Assembly: GCF_021568705.1 (NCBI RefSeq)
Contig: NZ_JAKGTH010000006.1
Location: 310,001 to 374,000 of the forward strand
Origin: Gillisia lutea
Lineage (GTDB): Bacteria > Bacteroidota > Bacteroidia > Flavobacteriales > Flavobacteriaceae
Reading direction: 5' to 3'
Length of the DNA stretch: 64,000 bases
The notes below the pieces were generated by a model. It was not told where the DNA came from. It searched no databases and saw nothing but the letters and a program-made list of their open reading frames with translations. Positions within the stretch are counted from its first letter, which is position 1. Every line of letters starts with the position of its first letter. This document shows, one piece after another, positions 17,251-23,852 of the stretch. The position numbers and the translations under genes are program-made.

Positions 17251-19575
17251 TTATTCGTCTAATTTGATAGTTTTTTTAATGATCACCGCATCGTTTAACA
17301 CAAAAGGTTTTGGCATGGTCACGGTACTTCTTTTTGGCACTTTCAATTGAGGGTTCGCCAAAAGATCATAACTGGATTCATATAAAGTAAATTCGGGCAG
17401 TTTCTCCCCTTTGATACTAAATTTCAACTCCAAAGTATCTTTATTAGCCGCATGATATGTTAGCAACCTTTTGTCCCATCGATTTGTAAAAATATGGAAG
17501 GGGTTTTCTCCTAAATAAACCGAATCGGCCATTTGCCCATTCACTTCAAAATTTTCAAAATCTATATCCCGGTCTACGTAGAACTCCATTCTGTTGATCT
17601 TTCTATTGGGGGCAATTTTTACTGAATATTCTTTTATATCTTGAATTGAATCTATAGAGAATCTTTTAACTACTACTCCGGGTGTGAGAATAGCTACTAC
17701 AGGTGCCTCTTCTGTTAGAGTAAATGTAGAGCCGTATTTACTACTAAAAGTTTCCTTTTGCTCTTTGTTGAAGTTTGGCGTTTCTCCAAAATATTTAGCG
17801 GTCCAAGGATCAATCAATTTATCATATGAGTTCCAGGTAGCGGTATTGGTACCTTCATCAAGAATGTACACCAAGCTATTAGGTTTTGGTCGGTCTTCAG
17901 TAAAATCGGCTTTAAAATGCGCTGTGATAAAAAGAACATTAAAAATGATAAAGCAAAGTAATGCCAGGGCTTTCTTCCTTTTAAAATATCCGAAGACCGG
18001 AAGAAAAAGAGAGAACAGAAAAACCGTTAAAATAGCTGCAACAAATAAAATCTTTAATCCTAAAGCTACAGGAAATCCACTTACAAATGTCTGTATTAAA
18101 ACCAAAGCCGGCAAACTTAAGAAGAACGTTAAATACAGGTTTGGTTCTTTTTGACGTAACATTATCCAAAATTGTAATAATGCGAAATATGCTGGAATTA
18201 TAAAATAGGCAGCACCTTTTAAATAGAAGGCTGTAAGGGTACATATTAATAACCAAAAGAACAAAGGAAATACAAAGACTCCTGCTTGCTGCTCTTTGGT
18301 CCTGAACTTACTATAAGCCATAAAACAAACTACCAGACTAAGAAAAACTACAGCAGCTATGTAATAATAGCCATTATAAGTGAACCCATTAATCATCTCG
18401 GTGTATTCCGGATAGATCATAAGGCAGAATTTCCATAATCCCCAAGCTAACAATGCGCCACCAATAAGAGAAATTAAGAACGGAATTGCACCTTTGAATA
18501 CCTCCTTAAGTAATAGGCGTTTTTTAAAGAAACCATATATCAATACAACTATAAATATTACCCAGCCAATAAGCAGCATTGGCAGAATCCAAGCAAATGG
18601 ATAGCTAATAATTTCTCCAAATGGCAGACTAAAATAAATTAGATCTTTTTCGCTATTTAAAGCTGTGAGGTCTGCATCCTTAAAATAACTGAGCAATGGC
18701 ATAAGGTATGTGCCCTGCTGCATAAGGGTTTCCATATCCAGATTTGCCGGAACATCGTTAGAAGAATGATAATCGAAATGATCGTCTATAAACGCAAAAT
18801 TGAAACCGTTGATATCGGCTTGCTCTCGCAGCACAGTTAGATCGGTATCGTTAGGCAGCATTTTATAGACGCTATAAGCCAAAGAGTTGGTAACCGGATA
18901 TTCCGGATGAGCTTCTATAAAACCCTCTATTAAAGCCGCATTCCCCCCGTTGGTTTCCAGCAACATAAAAGAATTCCCTCCACTCCCACGTGCTTCAAAG
19001 TTAAGAGCCAGGCCTACATCTTTAGCCCAAGCATGGTTTTTCACAAATAATTCAGCTCCATTTAAACCTAGCTCTTCCGCATCGGTAAAGAGCACAATGA
19101 TATCATTTTTGTGCGCTGTGTTATTCGCAATAAAAGCACGAATCCCTTCCAACACAGTAGCAACACCACTGGCGGCATCACTGGCTCCATAAGAAGCATG
19201 CCCGGCACTATCGTAATGCGACATTAATATTAAAGCCTTTCCATTTCCACTTCCCGGAATTCTGGCTAAAATGTTTTGCGGTCTTGTTAAGGTTCCATAA
19301 TCGGTAAGACTATAACCTTCCTGAGTTTGCACCTCTAAACCGAGCTGCTGTAGCTCGTTAACAATATAATTACGAACCAGACTATGCGCATCACTTCCAA
19401 CATAATGCGGTGCTTCTGCAATTTTCTGTACATGTTTAAATGCTCGTTCAGTGGAAAATTTGTCTGTATCCACTTCAGAATAAGCGGCATCTCTTGGCAT
19501 ACTGGAATAGTAAATAAACCAGGATGCAAGTGGTAATAGAATTAGGATAACTAAAGGAGCTAATTTTTTCAGCAT
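17251..19575 (-). CDS. M28-family membrane-bound metallopeptidase
   Basis: A 774-residue protein with one N-terminal membrane anchor (about residues 7-24), a periplasmic M28 zinc aminopeptidase domain (about 40-310), then a block of about eight hydrophobic segments (330-560) and a C-terminal beta-rich domain. Zinc-site landmarks are H120 in SHYDSAGH, D133 in GASDAASG and the E167-E168 pair in DAEELG. The layout resembles eukaryotic ER peptidase Fxna/ERMP1 relatives, which also join M28 to a multi-pass region. The catalytic domain should face the periplasm. The SDR gene follows 18 bases downstream. Confidence 0.9.
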   Translation of the reverse strand: MLKKLAPLVILILLPLASWFIYYSSMPRDAAYSEVDTDKFSTERAFKHVQKIAEAPHYVGSDAHSLVRNYIVNELQQLGLEVQTQEGYSLTDYGTLTRPQNILARIPGSGNGKALILMSHYDSAGHASYGASDAASGVATVLEGIRAFIANNTAHKNDIIVLFTDAEELGLNGAELFVKNHAWAKDVGLALNFEARGSGGNSFMLLETNGGNAALIEGFIEAHPEYPVTNSLAYSVYKMLPNDTDLTVLREQADINGFNFAFIDDHFDYHSSNDVPANLDMETLMQQGTYLMPLLSYFKDADLTALNSEKDLIYFSLPFGEIISYPFAWILPMLLIGWVIFIVVLIYGFFKKRLLLKEVFKGAIPFLISLIGGALLAWGLWKFCLMIYPEYTEMINGFTYNGYYYIAAVVFLSLVVCFMAYSKFRTKEQQAGVFVFPLFFWLLICTLTAFYLKGAAYFIIPAYFALLQFWIMLRQKEPNLYLTFFLSLPALVLIQTFVSGFPVALGLKILFVAAILTVFLFSLFLPVFGYFKRKKALALLCFIIFNVLFITAHFKADFTEDRPKPNSLVYILDEGTNTATWNSYDKLIDPWTAKYFGETPNFNKEQKETFSSKYGSTFTLTEEAPVVAILTPGVVVKRFSIDSIQDIKEYSVKIAPNRKINRMEFYVDRDIDFENFEVNGQMADSVYLGENPFHIFTNRWDKRLLTYHAANKDTLELKFSIKGEKLPEFTLYESSYDLLANPQLKVPKRSTVTMPKPFVLNDAVIIKKTIKLDE

Positions 19576-19702
19576 ACACTATAAAATTATGAAGCATTAA
19601 AGATAAATAAGATAAGCTGAATAAAATAAAAACCCGCGTCCGGTTTTCAAAATTTAAAAAATTGATTAACTTTAAAAGACTAGTAATCAAAAACTTACAA
19701 TT

Positions 19703-20170
19703 ATGGGAATTAAAAGTTTTCAAGGGCAAAGAGCAGCTCCCGAAAAATTGCATAGCGCACCAATTTTAGTGGAAGATTATATGTCCAGATCTTTAATAAC
19801 ATTTAAGAAAGATCAATCGGTTTATGAGGTGATGGAAGCGCTTATAAAAAATAAGATCTCCGGCGCACCAGTGGTGAACGAACATAATGAATTACTCGGA
19901 ATTATTTCGGATGGGGATTGTATGAAACAGATCTCTGAAAGCAGGTATTACAACATGCCTATTGGAGAAGAAAAAATTGAAGCGTATATGGCAACTGATG
20001 TGCCAACCGTAGAAAAAAGCCTAAATATCTTTGACTGTGCTTCTTTATTTTATAAGCACGATTGTAGAAGATTTCCTATTTTGGAACAAGGGAAATTAGT
20101 GGGGCAAATAAGCCGAAAAGATATATTATGCGCTGCCATGAAATTAAGGGGCCAAAACTGGCATTGCTAG
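19703..20170 (+). CDS. CBS-domain pair protein
   Basis: A 155-residue protein made of two CBS domains (about residues 24-82 and 90-150) with the usual GAPVVNEHNELLGIISDGD and RRFPILEQGKLVGQISRKD signatures. Stand-alone CBS pairs bind adenine nucleotides and modulate partner proteins; the partner is not apparent. It is divergent from the M28 gene. Its stop codon overlaps the end of the next, convergent gene by four bases, and no terminator separates them. Confidence 0.88.
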   Translation: MGIKSFQGQRAAPEKLHSAPILVEDYMSRSLITFKKDQSVYEVMEALIKNKISGAPVVNEHNELLGIISDGDCMKQISESRYYNMPIGEEKIEAYMATDVPTVEKSLNIFDCASLFYKHDCRRFPILEQGKLVGQISRKDILCAAMKLRGQNWHC

Positions 20171-20514
20171 TTCCGCTTGACCAAAGCATAATATTCTCCT
20201 TCTAATGGAAGATAGCCTTGATCGTACACAAAATAATAAATACTACCCGTTTTGGTGGTATACGTACTGGTAAAATATTCAAAACTGAAGCCTTTAGCTA
20301 ATAACTTGGCCCGGGTAGTCTTGGTCTTATCGGTAGGATTAAGCTCTTGTAGAATGCGATAATTCTTGCGCAACTGATTATTGATATTTCTCACTAAATT
20401 AGTGCTGTCTTTATTCATCCTATTATTATAGGCATTCCTACAATAATCGCTACAGAATTTTTTATCGACTCTGCCAACTATCTTCTCACCGCATTCCGGA
20501 CAACTTTTTTGCAT
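20167..20514 (-). CDS. Small zinc-ribbon protein
   Basis: A 115-residue cytoplasmic protein with an N-terminal zinc-binding motif (CPECG at residues 4-8 and CSDYC at residues 21-25, giving CxxC-x13-CxxxC). A helical middle rich in asparagine and lysine and a C-terminal aromatic strand pair (YYFVYDQGYLPLEGEYYALVKR) follow. It resembles short Bacteroidota proteins with a DUF2116-like zinc ribbon; the function is unknown. It ends four bases inside the convergent CBS gene and is transcribed after the 20571-21047 gene, 56 bases apart. Confidence 0.75.
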   Translation of the reverse strand: MQKSCPECGEKIVGRVDKKFCSDYCRNAYNNRMNKDSTNLVRNINNQLRKNYRILQELNPTDKTKTTRAKLLAKGFSFEYFTSTYTTKTGSIYYFVYDQGYLPLEGEYYALVKRN

Positions 20515-20570
20515 GATCTAAATATAAGTAAAAGCTATTTATGTATTTAAAAAGGAATTAGAAGAAATGC

Positions 20571-21047
20571 TTATTTCAAAAGGTCTTCCATTTCTAAGGT
20601 GTAGTCATATTGCAGATCTTCATGTAAACCCGCAATCAGTTTATTCAAACTAACTATTTGCCGGTCATATAGATTCTTTAAAGTGGTGTTCCTTTTAATT
20701 GATGGTTTAAAATCTTTAAGCTTCCAGCAAAAATATAATAGCAGTTCCACCTCGGTTTCCTTGTTCTTTGAATACCTTATATGTTTCTTGATATTCGCTA
20801 AAATCTTTCTGATACTTTTTTTTATATAATAGTAATTCTTGGTATTTATGAGTTCGAATTGCTCGTCTACCTCAGCTTTCACTCCCTCAATAAAAGCGCC
20901 TTCATCTATGGATTCAAACAAAAGATAGGTAAGTAATTCCTTGTTTTCTTTTTTGAATTTCCCCATTCTCAGGCATAATTCCAGTAAGTCTTCTGAACTA
21001 CGATGTTTGAGTTCTTTTTTTATTTCACTAATACTGGCTGCTTTCAT
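20571..21047 (-). CDS. Hypothetical helical protein
   Basis: A 158-residue, lysine- and leucine-rich, apparently all-helical cytoplasmic protein with no signal peptide, membrane segment or motif that I recognise. It lies 32 bases downstream of the deformylase-like gene on the same strand and is probably co-transcribed with it and with the zinc-ribbon gene. Codon use looks like its neighbours. No function can be given. Confidence 0.7.
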   Translation of the reverse strand: MKAASISEIKKELKHRSSEDLLELCLRMGKFKKENKELLTYLLFESIDEGAFIEGVKAEVDEQFELINTKNYYYIKKSIRKILANIKKHIRYSKNKETEVELLLYFCWKLKDFKPSIKRNTTLKNLYDRQIVSLNKLIAGLHEDLQYDYTLEMEDLLK

Positions 21048-21079
21048 TTTTATTAAATTGATTTAGGAAGTGAATGGAC

Positions 21080-21721
21080 TTATCGTGTAAGCTTCTTTGA
21101 ATCTTTAATTTCCTTATCAAGATGATCAAGATATAGGATCCCGTTTAAATGATCGATTTCGTGCTGAAAGATCACTGCTGTAAAGCCTTCCACCATTTCA
21201 ATATTATGCGTATTGTCAAGTTTATCGTACTCCAGTAAAATGGCATACGCTCTGGTTGTTGTAGTATCTCTTCGGTTAGGTATAGAAAGACAGCCCTCCA
21301 GACAGTCCTGCTTCTTATCGGTATATTGTATGATCTTAGGGTTAAGGTATACTTCAAAAGGCACATTTTCCTTATCGAAACGCTGCACCCAAATAATATT
21401 CTTCAAAATTCCTACTTGTGGCGCGGCAATTCCAACCCCGAGAGACATGCTATCTCTTACGGTTCGGTAAAGTCTGCTTACAAAGTTGCGCAAAACAGGA
21501 TCTTTTGGATCAACTCTTAAAGTTTCACTTTTTGTGCGAAGCAAGATAGAATCCTGCCGATTATTAATCTTATAAACACGCATAGGCTTCAAACTATCTC
21601 CAGCCATGATCATTGCAGTTTGTTCTTTGGAAAAGCTAGTTTTGGAATTACTAACCTCTTTCCATCCGGAACAACCAACAATCATTAGTAGAAGACCTAA
21701 ACAGGCAAATATATTCTTCAT
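21080..21721 (-). CDS. Peptide deformylase-like lipoprotein
   Basis: A 213-residue protein with the complete deformylase active site: motif 1 GVGIAAPQ (residues 95-102), motif 2 EGCLSIP (142-148, metal ligand C144) and motif 3 HEIDH (187-191). Ahead of it is a lipoprotein signal, MKNIFACLGLLLMIVGC, with the lipobox cysteine at residue 17 and a linker of about 50 residues. Ordinary deformylases are cytoplasmic, about 190 residues long with a very short N-terminus, and act on nascent chains. This copy would be anchored outside the cytoplasm, so its substrate is unclear. The housekeeping def gene is presumably elsewhere. An internal start that drops the signal cannot be excluded, but methionines 37, 39 and 47 lack good support. 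Confidence 0.85.
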   Translation of the reverse strand: MKNIFACLGLLLMIVGCSGWKEVSNSKTSFSKEQTAMIMAGDSLKPMRVYKINNRQDSILLRTKSETLRVDPKDPVLRNFVSRLYRTVRDSMSLGVGIAAPQVGILKNIIWVQRFDKENVPFEVYLNPKIIQYTDKKQDCLEGCLSIPNRRDTTTTRAYAILLEYDKLDNTHNIEMVEGFTAVIFQHEIDHLNGILYLDHLDKEIKDSKKLTR

Positions 21722-21834
21722 TTAAAAACTATTAATTTAGCAAGTATTATATAGCTGTTGTAAAATATCAAAATTAAAATGAATTCCTTAAGAAGCCATT
21801 GGATATTTACTTCAACTTTGAATTTATTTCAGAA

Positions 21835-22554
21835 ATGAATCAAAAAAATCATCCAGTTGAAAATGGAGTAGAAGAGCAACTTCGGTTAAAAGCCGCTATT
21901 ACGGCAGCTGAAGAAAAATTGGGTGAAGTTAAGCGTAGAACATCTTCCTTTGAAGCTGTATTACGGGCACATCTAGAAAATGAGATTATTGAAGAGCAGG
22001 AATTAAGCGTATTATATAAACAGCTTAAACTTGCTAAAAAACAAAAACGTCTTGCACAAAAGCGAAAGGGCAAGAATTACATAGAACCTAAAGCTTTAAA
22101 AGTACTTTCTTCCCAAGAGAACTTCATTAAAGACCCGGAAAAAGAAAAAGAGAAAAAACGCCTTTATAGAGAAGCCATGCTGCAGTCGCATCCCGATAAA
22201 TTCTCTTTGCAAGAACAGAAAATGGAGCTAGCCACAGAAGTTACCACCACTTTAATCAAGATATATCAGGAGGGTAGCTTACAAGAGCTAAAAGAATATC
22301 ACACGCATATTTTAAGTGGAAATGCTTTTTTGGAAGTAGGCTCCATTGTAAAACAAAAAGTAAATCTGGATACAGATGATATGTATTTAAAAAACCGGTT
22401 AGCTCAATTACAAAAACAATTAGAAGAGGCTAAAAATAAACACACTTATAAAGTGCTCACTGAGTATGAAGATCCATTTTCATTTATTTCAGAATTGAAA
22501 GAATATTATGCCGACCGTATTTCTAAACTAAAAAAACGCACCAGAAAGGCCTGA
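21835..22554 (+). CDS. J-domain-like cytoplasmic protein
   Basis: A 239-residue, highly charged protein. A long coiled-coil stretch (about residues 10-80) precedes a J-domain-like segment with the HPD tripeptide at residues 119-121 (LYREAMLQSHPDKFS). Another helical region rich in Lys and Glu follows. The HPD motif is what DnaJ proteins use to stimulate Hsp70 ATPase, so a DnaK co-chaperone role is possible, but helix I and the rest of a classical J domain are weak. I chose the ATG at 21835; the frame is open further upstream only with a TTG start. It is convergent with the DEAD-box-like gene, eight bases apart. Confidence 0.7.
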   Translation: MNQKNHPVENGVEEQLRLKAAITAAEEKLGEVKRRTSSFEAVLRAHLENEIIEEQELSVLYKQLKLAKKQKRLAQKRKGKNYIEPKALKVLSSQENFIKDPEKEKEKKRLYREAMLQSHPDKFSLQEQKMELATEVTTTLIKIYQEGSLQELKEYHTHILSGNAFLEVGSIVKQKVNLDTDDMYLKNRLAQLQKQLEEAKNKHTYKVLTEYEDPFSFISELKEYYADRISKLKKRTRKA

Positions 22555-22562
22555 AAGCTTGC

Positions 22563-23177
22563 TTAACTCTGTGTCACCACCTGAGAATATGCCATAAAGG
22601 AATCTTCCAAGCGCGCTACTTTCCCTTCCAATTTTTCGGAAAATACCAAATACTGACATTTTTGAATGCTTTCAGGAATACGAATAAGATCGGTAAAAGC
22701 GCTATTTCTAACCAAGAATTCCGCGTCTTCCACAATAAATAGTTTCAATTCGCTTATGTGGATTCCAGTAAGAGAGAACAATTTCTTCAATCTGCGGGGG
22801 GTGGCAATAACAATATCCATCCCGTAATAGATCTCATCTTTTTGATCATCTATCTTTTGCTCATCATATGCCGCGTAGATGCGTAAATCCATTCGCTTTG
22901 TAAATTCCTCAAACTTTTCCTTTAGATGTAAAGCTGCTTCCTTATCTTTTACAAATATCAAGGCACGTGGAGCATCTCCATAAGCTTCACTATTCAGCTT
23001 TTCAATTACGCTAATAATCATAGCAGTAGTCTTCCCACTACCTTCCGGAGCAATCCCAAATAAATTCACCCCACTCTTTATCTTGGAAATTATCTTCTTT
23101 TGAAACGGCAGAGGTTCTTCAAAACCTTTTGCGGCAATAGCTTCCAAAAGTGGCGTATTCAATTTTTTAAATGGCAT
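22563..23177 (-). CDS. Single-domain DEAD-box helicase-like protein
   Basis: A 204-residue protein equal to the first RecA-like domain of a DEAD-box RNA helicase and nothing more. It has the Q motif (Gln26 in PLPFQ), Walker A APEGSGKT (43-50) and a TPRR motif Ib. The DEAD box is changed to VEDAEF, and motif III SAT is replaced by SEK. The second RecA domain with motifs IV-VI is absent, and the downstream sequence is the end of another gene, so this is not a simple frameshift. ATP binding is plausible; helicase activity is not expected. Its role may be RNA binding or regulation, as inference only. Confidence 0.8.
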   Translation of the reverse strand: MPFKKLNTPLLEAIAAKGFEEPLPFQKKIISKIKSGVNLFGIAPEGSGKTTAMIISVIEKLNSEAYGDAPRALIFVKDKEAALHLKEKFEEFTKRMDLRIYAAYDEQKIDDQKDEIYYGMDIVIATPRRLKKLFSLTGIHISELKLFIVEDAEFLVRNSAFTDLIRIPESIQKCQYLVFSEKLEGKVARLEDSFMAYSQVVTQS

Positions 23178-23321
23178 AGCTTTTATATTATAACTTATAA
23201 GCTGCTAAATTAAGCAACATTAAATAAGCAGAGGAATATATAGCATTAAAAGACTGCTACCAGAATTCAGAAAAGGAATTTTATTAGTTTCTAAGAAATC
23301 ATTTAAATCGACAACAAACAC

Positions 23322-23390
23322 TTACAAACGAATGTAAACGAAAACAAGCTCTTTACAACCGGTTACGCCTGAAGTCCTGCTCTACATTTG
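23322..23390 (+). promoter_or_regulatory. ssb promoter region with inverted repeat
   Basis: TACATTTG (23383-23390) matches TAnnTTTG, 49 bases before the ssb start. Upstream, TTACA-n6-TGTAA (23322-23337) is a short inverted repeat inside a purine-rich stretch. It could be an operator, but no regulator is known. The rest of the 262-base divergent region (23178-23439) shows no gene. Confidence 0.4.
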
Positions 23391-23439
23391 TGTTGTTGAA
23401 ATGAACGAATGATTTTCAGCTGCAATAAATTCTTTAGTT

Positions 23440-23772
23440 ATGAGCACTTTAAGAAACACCGTACAATTAATTGGACATGTAGGAAATGATCCGGAGATCC
23501 TTCACCTTGAATCTGGTAAAACCTTGGCAAAATTCTCAATAGCCACCAACGAATCTTATAAAAATTCTAACGGTGAAAAGATAACAGATACGCAATGGCA
23601 TAATGTAGTGGCCTGGGGCAAGACCGCCGAGCTTATTGAAAACTACGTCCCAAAAGGAAAAGAAGTGGGAATAGAAGGAAAATTAACTTCCAGAAGCTAT
23701 GAAGATAAAGAAGGCGTAAAAAGATATATTACCGAAATAGTATGCAATGAAATATTGTTGTTAGGAAAATAA
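23440..23772 (+). CDS. ssb: Short single-stranded DNA-binding protein
   Basis: A 110-residue OB-fold protein of the bacterial SSB family, starting MSTLRNTVQLIGHVGNDPEI, with the typical DTQWHNVVAWGKTAE and GKLTSRSYEDKEG segments. It ends just after the OB fold (NEILLLGK): the flexible linker and acidic C-terminal tip (DDDLPF type) that recruit partner proteins are missing. Typical SSBs have 140-180 residues. This is therefore probably an accessory SSB, with the main replication SSB elsewhere. It is monocistronic, with its own promoter, and shares a terminator with the convergent M16 gene. Confidence 0.9.
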   Translation: MSTLRNTVQLIGHVGNDPEILHLESGKTLAKFSIATNESYKNSNGEKITDTQWHNVVAWGKTAELIENYVPKGKEVGIEGKLTSRSYEDKEGVKRYITEIVCNEILLLGK

Positions 23773-23806
23773 ACTTCTCCCGATAGAGGAAATAAAAAAT
23801 CCCATT

Positions 23807-23841
23807 CCTAACCAATTTAGAAATGGGATTTTATTATTTTA
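23807..23841. terminator. Bidirectional terminator between ssb and the M16 peptidase gene
   Basis: A 10-bp stem (AAATCCCATT at 23807-23816 with AATGGGATTT at 23832-23841), flanked by A and T runs, between convergent genes. Confidence 0.85.
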
Positions 23842-23852
23842 ATTACAACTCC

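Noticed and set aside
17684-18154. A 156-codon open frame on the plus strand
   Set aside because: It is antisense to the membrane block of the M28 peptidase and reads as an artefact of that composition.
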